From IMG/VR virus record IMGVR_UViG_3300001683_000034, positions 1 through 60,520 of that record: a stretch of 60,520 nucleotides of DNA, one strand, 5' to 3'. Of the stretch, positions 26,892-35,984 are shown piece after piece (positions within the stretch are counted from its first letter, which is position 1; each line of letters starts with the position of its first letter). The position numbers and the translations under genes are program-made. Source of the stretch: a virus. The notes below the pieces were generated by a model. It saw nothing but the letters and a program-made list of their open reading frames with translations. It was not told where the DNA came from and ran no database searches.

Positions 26892-28079
26892 TTAACCTGT
26901 ATCTGTAAATCTCTGGTCTATTACGCTGTAGTCTCCATGCAAGTAATTTCCACTTGCGTCATGAAATGCATCAAAAATTGTTGCAAACCTATCTCCGAAT
27001 GGCCCCATCACACTACCTGCTGCTTCTGGACTTTGGCCAGTAGGAGGACTAACTGCACTGTCGCTCCAAGCTACTCTGCTCGACAAATTTATAGAAGTTA
27101 CATTATGAATGACTTCTACTGTGTGTTCTTCAGTTCTAAAATACCACTCTACGGTGTATCCTACTATGTCGTCTCGCCACACCTTAACTTTTTGGTCCGC
27201 TCGTCTCTGCCAATACAGTAGCTCTTGGACACCATTCTTTTTCAGAACCCAAGCATACTTATATAAGAAATCGTTAAACCAAGCTATTAGCTTTTCGGCA
27301 CCAAAATGAGTGCTACTGTAACAAGTAAATCTTAATATATTATCGTACCATTGTCCACGTACCTGGATCGAGTAGTTTTGTGGGTCGTCAGGATGCTTAT
27401 AGATTTCTCTAATTCTAGGCTTAATTTCTTTCATCATGTCAAATGGTCTCTTGCCTACAGTCCCAGGCTCTTGCCGCATGAGCTCTACCGATATCGTTGG
27501 AGTAAACGGCTCAGCCTGAGAGACCCCTATGTCTCCCGAGCTATCTGACATGTCTGTGCCAGGCGTGTCTGGGTAAGCATGTAAGAACTTTACAAGTTTA
27601 GCAGTTTCCGCCCCTATCCCATCTGGGTTGATAAACTCTAGCTTATCACTACCCTTTGGCCCAGTAATCCCTGTCTCGAGAAGGACTGCTCCATAGAACC
27701 TATTGTCTGGCGTTTTGGGTACATATTTAACTGTGTATATTTCTGATGTATTTATATTTCGTAGCTTATCCCCAAATTTAGGCTCTACTATCATGAATGG
27801 GAATACAATTAAAAATGGATTTTTCTTAGAAACAGTAAAATACATCTGATATTTAGGCAGCAATTTACCTATCATATCATATATATCTTGCACATTTGCA
27901 GATCTGTCAGCCATAGACCTAGGCGGTCTAAGGAAGTCTTCTTTCTCAGTAATACCAAGTATTATATTTCTTGCTATAGGGGAAGTATTAAAATACTGTA
28001 GTGTTAGTTCGTCAAAATCCTCAAGGATAGGATCGCCGGACTTATCATTTCTAATTGACATTCCACACACTCTCTTCAC
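26892..28079 (-). CDS. tail completion / neck protein
   Basis: The protein has 395 residues. Its C-terminal half has a block (RFTCYSSTHFGAEKLIAWF, YKYAWVLKKNGVQELLYWQR and VEWYFRTEEH) that I know from neck or tail-terminator proteins encoded directly before phage sheath genes. Those have an aromatic-Cys-x-S/T-K-T/S-x-x-x-A-E...W-F core and end in an R-T-E element. It probably caps the tail or joins it to the head. The first ATG has AGGTG a few bases upstream; the ATG six codons later (28061) would reduce the overlap with the upstream gene from 29 to 11 bases and is also possible. Confidence 0.55.
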   Translation of the reverse strand: MKRVCGMSIRNDKSGDPILEDFDELTLQYFNTSPIARNIILGITEKEDFLRPPRSMADRSANVQDIYDMIGKLLPKYQMYFTVSKKNPFLIVFPFMIVEPKFGDKLRNINTSEIYTVKYVPKTPDNRFYGAVLLETGITGPKGSDKLEFINPDGIGAETAKLVKFLHAYPDTPGTDMSDSSGDIGVSQAEPFTPTISVELMRQEPGTVGKRPFDMMKEIKPRIREIYKHPDDPQNYSIQVRGQWYDNILRFTCYSSTHFGAEKLIAWFNDFLYKYAWVLKKNGVQELLYWQRRADQKVKVWRDDIVGYTVEWYFRTEEHTVEVIHNVTSINLSSRVAWSDSAVSPPTGQSPEAAGSVMGPFGDRFATIFDAFHDASGNYLHGDYSVIDQRFTDTG

Positions 28080-28518
28080 ATAAACACCTGTAGTATATTA
28101 TTTTACCATTAATTCCACGCTGCTCACTCACATCCTGTATGTCGTAGTACTTAGTTATCTTGAAGGGCTTTATCGGCTCCAATGTAGCTTCGTCTATAGC
28201 TAACTCTACTATCCAATCTAGTTCCCTTGGGTTCATGCTATACCTGAGATAAAAGATATATTTGGGTACAGTTATTAATCCTATTGGAGTCCCTAGTTCA
28301 TCAGATCCACCTGATATTCCTACAGGGCTCTTCCTGGCCTTAGTAATGTGATCTGTATATGTATGTCCAGACGTGGTCGTATCTGGTGCAGCAGTCAAGC
28401 CTTCACCAGTAGGACTGTCTACATTGGGAGAGTTAGGGCTAAGCAGCACTTTTCTAAGCGCGATCCAGTACCCATTCTCTTTTACAAACTTCTCAAACTC
28501 TAATCTCATTTGAGTCAT
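28051..28518 (-). CDS. neck / head-tail joining protein candidate
   Basis: From the ATG at 28518 the protein has 155 residues. This start was preferred over one six codons upstream because GGGGAG lies before it and it clears the stop of the fibre gene. It has a helical N-terminus (QMRLEFEKFVKENGYWIALRKVLL), a flexible middle with many Ser, Thr and Pro, and a beta-rich C-terminus (YDIQDVSEQRG, IIYYRCLCEE). A helix followed by a small beta domain that ends in a Cys-containing strand is common in head-closure and connector proteins. It is encoded immediately before the tail-completion and sheath genes, so a neck role is likely but not proven. Confidence 0.5.
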   Translation of the reverse strand: MTQMRLEFEKFVKENGYWIALRKVLLSPNSPNVDSPTGEGLTAAPDTTTSGHTYTDHITKARKSPVGISGGSDELGTPIGLITVPKYIFYLRYSMNPRELDWIVELAIDEATLEPIKPFKITKYYDIQDVSEQRGINGKIIYYRCLCEESVWNVN

Positions 28519-28520
28519 GA

Positions 28521-29261
28521 TTATCCATCTCCCCATAGATTATCGCTAGCATGCGTACCACCTATTTTATCAGACGCTGGCCTAGATATCTGTGTGTCGG
28601 TCGCCGATATCCTGGGATCTTTGTCGGATATAGCACCTTGGGATACACTGTCTTTTAGTGCAGGAACCAGCCTAACCGTTACGTCCAGACTTGAACTGAT
28701 AACAGAATCCAGGAAGATACGAGCGCTTTCAGCAAAGTCCAGAGAGATTGCTGCGCTGGATAGCGCACTAGACACTACATTGCCAACAATGGGAACTATC
28801 AGTCTGGCAGAAGTAACTCCTTCCGAAGAAACCGATCCAGATAAGAGTATAACTTTCTCTGCCCCAGCTATGATTATAGTTTCCCCAGAAATCTGTCCAG
28901 ATAGATCACTACTGAGCGATAGAGAAGCTGAAGTTACACTAGAGCCTACAGTCTCTGCAGATAGAACCTTGTCTCCTGCTATAGACATGCTTGAAGAAAC
29001 AGTACATTCTCCAACAGCAGTTCCGGAAACACTTGATACAGTAGAAATAGTAGCAGTGCTAATTGCACTTCCCGTTGCAGCTGCAGATACACCGTGGACC
29101 AGGAGTGTATCGGCCTCAGCTATAGCCTGACTTGATACAGCTGATTCTAATCCTACACCTAACTGCTGTTCTGAAGTAGCCACTGACTCACTTGAGATAG
29201 ATCCGGAAACATAAGTCGCTACGCTAGTAGAACTAGTAGAAACAGATACTAACGCTACCAA
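28521..29261 (-). CDS. C-terminal part of the split repeat fibre
   Basis: The frame contains 246 codons from a TTG, but no ATG or convincing ribosome site precedes it. It continues the 20-residue repeat pattern of the 837-aa fibre upstream: STSVATYVSGSISSESVATS aligns with LSVVTDLRGSIVTEGTTVS. It is best read as the distal part of the same fibre, displaced by a +1 frame change. It ends with a non-repeat tail (KIGGTHASDNLWGDG). If the frame change is real and unrecovered, this part would not be made. Confidence 0.6.
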   Translation of the reverse strand: MVALVSVSTSSTSVATYVSGSISSESVATSEQQLGVGLESAVSSQAIAEADTLLVHGVSAAATGSAISTATISTVSSVSGTAVGECTVSSSMSIAGDKVLSAETVGSSVTSASLSLSSDLSGQISGETIIIAGAEKVILLSGSVSSEGVTSARLIVPIVGNVVSSALSSAAISLDFAESARIFLDSVISSSLDVTVRLVPALKDSVSQGAISDKDPRISATDTQISRPASDKIGGTHASDNLWGDG

Positions 29262-31746
29262 CAGATACTGCAGTACCTCTGATAGACCCTACACTTTCAG
29301 AAGTAGGTAATGCTGCTGAAACTACTGCCAAACCTGAAGAAGATGCACTCAAGTCAGCGACGAGGTTGAGCACACCTGTAACAACGCTAGTCGAAGTAAC
29401 AGTCGCAGTGAGAGCCGTATCCACGAGTGTGGCACTTATCGCAGTTCCCTCTGTGACTATGGAGCCCCTCAGATCGGTGACCACGCTAAGAGTACTAGCG
29501 GTAACGCTGGTAGAACTAACAGCTGAGACAAGAGTTGTGTCCACTAGTGTGGCGCTTACTGTGGTTCCCTCTGTAATTATGGAACCTCTAAGGTCGGTGA
29601 CTACACTTACACTACTGCTAGAACTAGCAGAGCCGATAGTGCTGGCAACGACGAAAGCATCTGCTGTTACAGCAGAAGTAGCAACTGTCAGTCCCGTGAT
29701 ATCAGAAACTACAACATAATCTACAACTGTAGCCAGCTGAGTAACTGTAGTTCCTATGGCGGACCCAGAAAACTCTGCTACTCCTGCTTCTGTTAGTGCT
29801 GCTGAAATATCACATATTCCTACAGATTCAGCTATACAGCTGTAATCCATAGTTAGCGTAGATATAGCAACAGTTACGCCTACAGATGCTCCAACAGAAG
29901 AGTAGGAGGCAATAGTGCTACAGGTAGCAGTAGCTTCTCCAGAAGCAGTAGCAGATAGATCGGTAACTACACTAAGAGCGCCGGTAGTAACAGCGGTAGA
30001 GGTTGTAGTTGCAGTAAGAGCTGTGACCACGCTGAGTGCACTAGCGGTAACGCTGGTAGAACTAACAGCTGAGACAAGAGTTGTGTCCACTAGTGTGGCG
30101 CTCGCTGTGGTGCCCTCTGTGATTATGGAGCCTCTGAGGTCGGTAACCACGCTGAGTGCGCTGGTAACAACAGAGGTGGAGGATGTGGTTGCAACGAGGT
30201 CAGTAACCACGCTGAGTGCGCTGGTAACAACAGAGGTGGAGGATGTGGTTGCAACAACATACGTTATAACTTCTATCGCAGAAGATATACTCACAGATCC
30301 GACAGTAGATCCAGTAAGTTGCCTGTCCATAGCTTTAGTGAAGTTAGATGAAATTATTGTCCTACTGATAAGCTCAGCTGCTAGATCAGTAACAACGCTA
30401 ATGCTACTTTCAGTAACAGAGGTAGAGCTAATAGATGCAATAAGATCAGTGACCACCAACGTGGCACTTACCGTGGTTCCCTCAGTTACGATGGAGCCCC
30501 TGAGGTCGGTGACTACGCTGAGCGCACTAGTGACAACAGAGGTAGAAGTTGTGGTTGCGACAAGAGTTGTGTCCACCAGTGTGGCACTTACTGTGGTTCC
30601 CTCTGTGACTATGGAGCCCCTCAGATCGGTGACCACACTGAGTGCACTAGTAGTAACGCTGGTGGAGGATGTGGTTGCAACGAGGTCAGTGACCACGCTG
30701 AGTGCACTGGTGGTGATGCTGGTGGAGGTAGTGGTTGCGATAAGGTCGGTAACCACGCTAAGAGTGCTGGTCGTAACGCTCGTGGAGGTCGTGGTTGCAA
30801 CAAGGTCGGTAACTACACTGAGTGCGCTGGTGGTAACACCTGTAGTAGAGATTGAAGCAGCGAGATCGGTGATAACCGAGATACTACTCTCTGTAACCGC
30901 CGGCAAAGAAATTGAAGATCTTAGATCTGTAACAACAGATATATTGCTTGCAGTAATACCTTCAGCGACTATGGAAGCAGCTAGCTGTCTGGCTACCTGA
31001 ACATCGCTGGAAGCAACCGCATCTGACTGAATCGCCCCTATTACATCTGTAGCTACTCCAGCATTACTAGATACAACACTATCGGAAACTACCGATCCTC
31101 TTACATCTGTAACAACACTAATGACTCCCTGGCTGTCAGCTACACCAATGATAGTACCTGTAGCAAGATGGTCGACACCAGCAGGAGCAGAGACTGCCTT
31201 CTGGAACTGTATAGCTAATGGGCCTACGTTCCAATTGCCATTCTTACCTTCTGCAGTAACTCTGAATTGATAAGTTCTACCCTCTACCGCTTGGTCTATG
31301 CCTATAGACCAAGCGCCCTCGGAATGAGTATTTCTGATCTGTGCAGCTACATCTTGAGTTCCATCTGCATCAGTGTCAAATTGTCTAAGCCCTGCTACAT
31401 AAGCGCCACCACCTCCAGCTGCTGTAGTAGCCCTATTGCCATCACTAACTGTGCCTGCGTCTGTAAGTGCATCTACATTAACTAGATGTATTTCATCGCC
31501 AGCAGTTGCATCGACTGTTACGTAAGTGCCACCATCAGCGTTACGCCATTGAAGCCTATGATTACCATTACCAGGACGTAATCTTTCCCCTTCGTCTTGT
31601 ATATGTGTAAATAGGATAAAATCATCTGAGCCAGTATATATAAAAGTGGCTTGAGTATCTGTAGAACCTGGGCCAACACCTTGCGGAGATATAGAATTAC
31701 TTGCCGTAAAACCAGTAGCTAGTACTGTACCTATCTCGCTGGCCAC
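29233..31746 (-). CDS. long Ser/Thr/Val repeat fibre protein
   Basis: The protein has 837 residues, a GTG start and AAGGGGAG upstream. The N-terminal 200 residues are non-repetitive and contain an IYTGSDDFILFTHIQDEG strand region and an FRVTAEGKNGNW fibronectin-like stretch; this may be the particle-binding domain. From about residue 205 to the end there are 20-residue repeats with a consensus near ALSVVTDLxxxxxTxxTTVS, probably a beta-solenoid or fibrous stack. The frame ends at an in-frame TAG inside a repeat, and repeats resume in the +1 frame in the next ORF. It is a likely receptor-contact or head/tail decoration fibre. Confidence 0.65.
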   Translation of the reverse strand: MASEIGTVLATGFTASNSISPQGVGPGSTDTQATFIYTGSDDFILFTHIQDEGERLRPGNGNHRLQWRNADGGTYVTVDATAGDEIHLVNVDALTDAGTVSDGNRATTAAGGGGAYVAGLRQFDTDADGTQDVAAQIRNTHSEGAWSIGIDQAVEGRTYQFRVTAEGKNGNWNVGPLAIQFQKAVSAPAGVDHLATGTIIGVADSQGVISVVTDVRGSVVSDSVVSSNAGVATDVIGAIQSDAVASSDVQVARQLAASIVAEGITASNISVVTDLRSSISLPAVTESSISVITDLAASISTTGVTTSALSVVTDLVATTTSTSVTTSTLSVVTDLIATTTSTSITTSALSVVTDLVATTSSTSVTTSALSVVTDLRGSIVTEGTTVSATLVDTTLVATTTSTSVVTSALSVVTDLRGSIVTEGTTVSATLVVTDLIASISSTSVTESSISVVTDLAAELISRTIISSNFTKAMDRQLTGSTVGSVSISSAIEVITYVVATTSSTSVVTSALSVVTDLVATTSSTSVVTSALSVVTDLRGSIITEGTTASATLVDTTLVSAVSSTSVTASALSVVTALTATTTSTAVTTGALSVVTDLSATASGEATATCSTIASYSSVGASVGVTVAISTLTMDYSCIAESVGICDISAALTEAGVAEFSGSAIGTTVTQLATVVDYVVVSDITGLTVATSAVTADAFVVASTIGSASSSSSVSVVTDLRGSIITEGTTVSATLVDTTLVSAVSSTSVTASTLSVVTDLRGSIVTEGTAISATLVDTALTATVTSTSVVTGVLNLVADLSASSSGLAVVSAALPTSESVGSIRGTAVSVGSVSICFY
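29260..31080 (-). repeat. 60-bp coding repeats in the fibre gene
   Basis: Roughly thirty diverged copies of a 60-bp unit encode 20-residue repeats, with recurring SVVTDL and TTVSATLV elements. Some neighbouring copies are nearly identical at the DNA level (for example around 30140-30250, where a unit recurs almost unchanged), which points to recent duplication or recombination. Such arrays are prone to copy-number change and to assembly collapse. Confidence 0.8.
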
Positions 31747-31756
31747 TTAACTCCCC

Positions 31757-33298
31757 TTAGTCTAGAGTAACTCCAATAAAAATATTCCCAGTCTCAGATC
31801 CAACATAGTGGCTTGGTCCCTGATTAGTAGATAGGTAGTAACTCACACTAGGTAAATTATTAGCCGGGTCTACCTCATATAACGGATCATTTTCAACTAG
31901 ATAGTAATTCGAGAAAACTACATCTTGACCTGAGTTACATATAAAAGTTCCACTCAATGAGAGATAGAAGTCTGAGCCATCCTCAGTGTCCTCATTTATA
32001 GTTGCTAATCCGGGTAAAAGATAAGTTTTACCGTTATAGTAGTCTGTTACTGCTATTCTTAAACCATCAGCCTGAAGTTGGTTAAGGTCTCCATTCACAT
32101 CTAACTGCGAATTTATACTTCTCTCATTAGTAAATAACTTTTCTCTATACACAGTATTCCCATTACCATCCACACCAAATGGTCTACCGTAGAAATCATA
32201 TATAGTTGATTGGCCGACTATACTCGCACTGACTGTATGATCTATTGGGCCTGAGGGGTCCTGGCTTGTTATATCATATGGGTAGCCTAAATCTCGGCTC
32301 GCTAGACTACAATAGTTACGATGAAATGCTGCACTATATGATCCCGCATCTATATATTCGCTGCCTCTACTTATACCAGTGTTATTAAGCCTAAAACAAT
32401 GAGCAAGAGCTGTTTGAGGTACACCACCAGGAGACCCACCAAATGCCTCGTTTTTGCCAGCCTCTAACTGAGCATAAGTACGAACAGAATCCATGCCTGA
32501 TTTCCAGAATCTATGCTCGCAGTGTCCTCCAGCTATACTTTTTGTGGTCCGGGTAGCAGAGCTAGAGTGTTGTTGAGTACCAAGGAAGATGGAGGTCTTG
32601 CTATCAGCGAGAGGAGTACCATTAAGATCTTGCACATCCCAAAATAATAAGAGTGGTCCAACTTCTGGATCAGTATCACCATGATACATCCTGAAATAGC
32701 GTTCATTTCCTGGAGCGTTATACGTCTCCTGTGGTCCCCAAAATCCATTAGTGATATTATCTGGTGTTACTCCTGCAGCATCAGTTCCATCAGAGTTTTT
32801 ACCTAATCTGCCAAGAAGCCATTCCCACTGCGTATTACCGCTATTCCATCTAAGGATCCAATGATACCACTCATCATCAAAGATCCAATCTGTAGGAAAC
32901 AGTGCAGATTCTAATGTAATCTCTCCTGATGAAGTGTCAGAATCGTTACTGCTACGAACATAATAAAATTTATTTTTTAGGGAAAGCTTATTGCTCTTAA
33001 CTTTAACTCTAACCTGCAGGCTCTTTTTAGCAGTACCACCTGTTCCTTTTATTCTTATATCTGCTAAGAATGAAGCCTGCCCCTGATTAAGATGAGAAAG
33101 ATAGAAAAACATTTCTACACATGTAATACCTTCTTTATCAACCCACATAGCCTCTACTTCAGTGCTATTTAGCGGGAAAAATCCCTGAGCGACATGATCA
33201 TGATTGAATATGCCGACATATGAATTCGCACCTTGGTCAACAGCCGTATGGTCTACATCTCCAAGATGGTATGGGGTGTATACTCCGGTGCCTGGCAT
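31757..33298 (-). CDS. tail fibre/adhesin with LamG-like lectin domain
   Basis: The protein has 513 residues. Residues about 55-260 look like a concanavalin/LamG-type beta-jellyroll: CVEMFFYLSH, strands with alternating hydrophobics, then EWYHWILRWNSG and WEWLLGR, the W-H-W/L-R-W pattern of that fold. The C-terminal half is rich in Gly, Asn, Asp and Tyr (YYNGKTYLLPGL; YLSTNQGPSHYVGSETGNIFIGVTL). It probably binds a surface carbohydrate or serves as a structural adhesin. The ATG overlaps the upstream stop with GATAGG upstream. Confidence 0.6.
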   Translation of the reverse strand: MPGTGVYTPYHLGDVDHTAVDQGANSYVGIFNHDHVAQGFFPLNSTEVEAMWVDKEGITCVEMFFYLSHLNQGQASFLADIRIKGTGGTAKKSLQVRVKVKSNKLSLKNKFYYVRSSNDSDTSSGEITLESALFPTDWIFDDEWYHWILRWNSGNTQWEWLLGRLGKNSDGTDAAGVTPDNITNGFWGPQETYNAPGNERYFRMYHGDTDPEVGPLLLFWDVQDLNGTPLADSKTSIFLGTQQHSSSATRTTKSIAGGHCEHRFWKSGMDSVRTYAQLEAGKNEAFGGSPGGVPQTALAHCFRLNNTGISRGSEYIDAGSYSAAFHRNYCSLASRDLGYPYDITSQDPSGPIDHTVSASIVGQSTIYDFYGRPFGVDGNGNTVYREKLFTNERSINSQLDVNGDLNQLQADGLRIAVTDYYNGKTYLLPGLATINEDTEDGSDFYLSLSGTFICNSGQDVVFSNYYLVENDPLYEVDPANNLPSVSYYLSTNQGPSHYVGSETGNIFIGVTLD

Positions 33299-33954
33299 TA
33301 TGAGAACCTATCCGTATCGATATTAGTTCTTCTGCTATTCTTACGTATATTGATAGTTGTTCCATTCCCATAGGGATTAGATGCTAATGCAGAAGTAGAG
33401 TTAGATGCCGATGCTACACTGTTCGCATTAGCCCAGAATTCGCATACTATCGTTACTGCCCCAGTGATAGTGCATCCGGCGGTAAAATCCAATCTCATTC
33501 TAGTCATAGTCGCCAGAACTCCCTGAATTGTTTGATCTTTAAGCGGGAAAATATTTATTCCCCCATCTAGTCCTATCTTAACCACATCATCTACACCGAG
33601 GAGATAGGTATCATTCCATGTGACGCCGGTCATTATATCTTCATCGTCACCTAGATCCTCTCCAGTAGGACTGAAATCATTTGCATGTTCGACATATCCG
33701 TTAATGTCAAATTTGCCGTCTGCTGTTGGTGTATCTATCGGGTTATATATTCTGTAAAACGCATCCTCATAAAAGTCTACGGGATGGGCAGAAAAATAAC
33801 CTGTATATGGCAAATCAATACCACTGAATAGAGTAAGATTTTCACTACTCACAGGTACTTCAGAAGACATATATGCGCCATTATTCCTGGGCATACCTAT
33901 ATGAGAGTTAGGAGTTCCCATGACAGAAATAGAAGTTAATACTCTTCTGGCCAT
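33298..33954 (-). CDS. putative fibre-cluster structural protein
   Basis: The protein has 218 residues, with AGGAG upstream of the start. It has a Pro/Tyr-rich N-terminal region (DLPYTGYFSAHPVDFYEDAFYRIYNP), a beta-rich centre and a basic end (INIRKNSRRTNIDTDRF). No family was recognised. It is co-transcribed with the LamG-like adhesin and overlaps it by one base, so a minor fibre or accessory function is reasonable. Confidence 0.5.
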   Translation of the reverse strand: MARRVLTSISVMGTPNSHIGMPRNNGAYMSSEVPVSSENLTLFSGIDLPYTGYFSAHPVDFYEDAFYRIYNPIDTPTADGKFDINGYVEHANDFSPTGEDLGDDEDIMTGVTWNDTYLLGVDDVVKIGLDGGINIFPLKDQTIQGVLATMTRMRLDFTAGCTITGAVTIVCEFWANANSVASASNSTSALASNPYGNGTTINIRKNSRRTNIDTDRFS

Positions 33955-33963
33955 AGTACTCTC

Positions 33964-34542
33964 CTATAATATGTAGAATGCTTGCCCACTAAGAGAAGCA
34001 GTATGTATCTGGCTTATTGTTAGCGTATTTGCTGCTCCTGTATCGTAGGCTTCTATGAAAGCAATTCTTCCATCTAGATTTCCGCCATGAAATAGGACTG
34101 TTCTATCGACCCATGTACTATTCGTAGAACCTAGATCACTACATATCACAGTAGTTAAAGAGCCTGCGGCAGTCGTAGTAAAACTCTTTGCAAGAGTTGG
34201 GAAGTCCATATCCATTTGGTGCTGGGCGCTGGCGTGACCATAGGTTTCTATAGCTATATGGCTATCCATAAATACTTTTGTGGCGGTAGCATCTTCTATT
34301 TTTAGATCTATATGAGCACCCGACATTTCAGCAGCGGTCAGACTTAACTTATACACTCCGACAAAACTATTGTGCCATTTAGTAGGCTGATTAGTTGTAT
34401 CAGCTGGAGCTCCACCGTTTATTGCTATTAGTGTATCTCCGGACGGCAAACTAGTTACATGATAGAGTTCATCTCCAGCTGTATTATATACAGGAATGAA
34501 TATATCTGTAGCTACACCATATTTTCTCTGAATAGGATTCAT
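33964..34542 (-). CDS. beta-rich virion surface protein
   Basis: The protein has 192 residues, with a strong AGGAG site. The start GVATDIFIPV, a central INGGAPADTTNQPTKW, an LSLTAAEMSGAHIDLKIED strand-turn-strand and IETYGHASAQHQMD form a pattern I know from small structural proteins in environmental phages, where it occurs next to fibre or capsid-decoration genes. No specific function is established to my knowledge. It overlaps the preceding gene by four bases. Confidence 0.55.
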   Translation of the reverse strand: MNPIQRKYGVATDIFIPVYNTAGDELYHVTSLPSGDTLIAINGGAPADTTNQPTKWHNSFVGVYKLSLTAAEMSGAHIDLKIEDATATKVFMDSHIAIETYGHASAQHQMDMDFPTLAKSFTTTAAGSLTTVICSDLGSTNSTWVDRTVLFHGGNLDGRIAFIEAYDTGAANTLTISQIHTASLSGQAFYIL

Positions 34543-35192
34543 CCTACTCTCCTAACTCTACATCTTGCGCCTTGCCAATCAAAAAAGGATGCCGTGATAG
34601 AAGACCATTCTTCATCATCTCTATCCACTGATCCTGAACCACTATGCGACCCTTTGCCGGAAGTGATCTTATACCCAGCCCACAGGGAACATGCATTTCC
34701 TACTGTAGTCAACTGAGTATACCCACTTGGAGTAGTCCAGTCAGGGTTATTTGTGTGACAGGCGGCCATTACTATTAGCTTTCCAGAAAGCTCAGGAGAG
34801 ATAGATGAAAAAGTGATCGTCTCACCTGAACCACTTCCGCTATTTGAGTTAGACTTATCCGCCACTAATTTAGACCTAGTTCCAGAAAACTCCGACACAA
34901 ATACATTATATCTTTCTCTGTCGCCAAAACTAACCGTGAATGATGTAGATTCAGTACCATCTGCGACTTTATACCACAGCACAGATCTGGCATCTGACCC
35001 ATTTGAAACAGTTGTAATCTCTGTCCATGATCCATTCGACTTGCTCGATGGATCATTACTAGAACTTAATCTACCCATTAGTCCTAGAACTAACAGATTG
35101 CCTTTAGTAGGAGAAGAGGATAGGCTTACTGTTATAGTTTTTGTTCCGCTGCCTGAAGTGGAACCAGACTGGACATGGGCTATAGTAGCCAT
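34539..35192 (-). CDS. beta-sandwich fibre-like protein
   Basis: The protein has 217 residues. It is rich in Ser, Gly and Thr, with paired strands (TKTITVSLSSSPTKGNLLVLGL; SWTEITTVSNGSDARSVLWYKV; FTVSFGDRERYNVFVSEFSG). This order of a GNLLV strand, a W-x-x strand and a Y-x-x-x-V-x-E-(F/Y)-S-G strand is typical of a family of beta-sandwich proteins found in phage tails and bacterial surface proteins. It is probably a receptor-binding or decoration module. The ribosome site is weak. Confidence 0.55.
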   Translation of the reverse strand: MATIAHVQSGSTSGSGTKTITVSLSSSPTKGNLLVLGLMGRLSSSNDPSSKSNGSWTEITTVSNGSDARSVLWYKVADGTESTSFTVSFGDRERYNVFVSEFSGTRSKLVADKSNSNSGSGSGETITFSSISPELSGKLIVMAACHTNNPDWTTPSGYTQLTTVGNACSLWAGYKITSGKGSHSGSGSVDRDDEEWSSITASFFDWQGARCRVRRVG

Positions 35193-35515
35193 CAGTAGGT
35201 TAATTCTATATCTATTATTCCCGCCTGATCAGAACTACTTATGACTATATCCATAATTCCCCCAGTGGCAAAATCCAGATCAACAGAATGATCTACTACC
35301 GAAGTAGTTATGTCTATCGCGGTGGCGTACATATTCACCTTATTCTTCTGCATCATTATCGTGGAGTCTGTACCCCCAACTCTGGACACTCTGATACTGC
35401 TAATGGATATACCATCAAGTACCGAAGTAACCACCGACGCTGGTAAAGAAAGCGGCGGATCAGTTACTGGATCATTCGACCCAGTAGGATCCGCCACAAA
35501 GGTCATTATTGCCAC
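35192..35515 (-). CDS. small structural protein, unidentified
   Basis: The protein has 107 residues from a GTG start (a following ATG three codons in is an alternative), and overlaps the next gene by one base. It is beta-rich, with a Pro-rich linker near the N-terminus (DPVTDPPLSLPAS). It has no membrane segment. It probably belongs to the same fibre cluster. Confidence 0.45.
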   Translation of the reverse strand: MAIMTFVADPTGSNDPVTDPPLSLPASVVTSVLDGISISSIRVSRVGGTDSTIMMQKNKVNMYATAIDITTSVVDHSVDLDFATGGIMDIVISSSDQAGIIDIELTY

Positions 35516-35534
35516 GATTAACCTAAACTAGTTG

Positions 35535-35984
35535 TTACTGCTCTTCTATTGTCAAGTTACCAGCTGTTATTCTAACTGAATCCCCAACTGCTACGCTCTT
35601 TTCAGTGTCAAAAACACCGTAATAATATATCTCTCCAGTATGAGTAGCATTAGTTTCCATGCCTGTTGCAGTGCTAATAGTAAATCCAGTTACAGTACCC
35701 CAATCACTAGACACAGATGTACCAAAGTTAATTTCAGTTCCAGCCGAACTCATTACACCAGTGACAGCAGCAGCCATATTAGCTGTACTCAAAAGCTGTC
35801 TTGAATACCCCACGCCGGCAGCAACCTCATGGTTCTTCAATGTTACAGCATTGAGATCACTAAAAGTAGGATTACCAGTGATTAAACCTATATATAGCGG
35901 TCTATCTAGGGCACCTCCATTTCTGAATAAATGCTCCAGAATTAGATTTTCAAAATGATCAGTTTTTGCGCCAACAGTTGCCAT
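35535..35984 (-). CDS. phage tail fibre-like small protein
   Basis: The protein has 149 residues. It has an N-terminal helix (FENLILEHLFRNG), then LDRPLYIGLITGNPT, GVGYSRQLLS, INFGTSVSSDWGTVTGFTIS and a closing GEIYYYGVFD with VRITAGNLTI. This order of L-Y-(I/V)-G-L...G-Y-x-R-Q...W-G-T-V-T-x-F...L-x-x-G-x-L matches a widespread family of small phage tail fibre or adaptor proteins. Start has AAGGAG and overlaps the downstream end of the membrane cassette. Confidence 0.65.
   Translation of the reverse strand: MATVGAKTDHFENLILEHLFRNGGALDRPLYIGLITGNPTFSDLNAVTLKNHEVAAGVGYSRQLLSTANMAAAVTGVMSSAGTEINFGTSVSSDWGTVTGFTISTATGMETNATHTGEIYYYGVFDTEKSVAVGDSVRITAGNLTIEEQ

Noticed and set aside
29915-31000. 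A 361-codon plus-strand frame opposite the repeat fibre
   Set aside because: It is produced by the 60-bp repeats read on the other strand (V-T-T-L-repeats), and has no ribosome site. The minus-strand frame has a non-repeat N-terminal domain and operon context.
29260-31080. CRISPR array
   Set aside because: The repeats are coding, have no unique spacers and keep a 60-bp period in frame.
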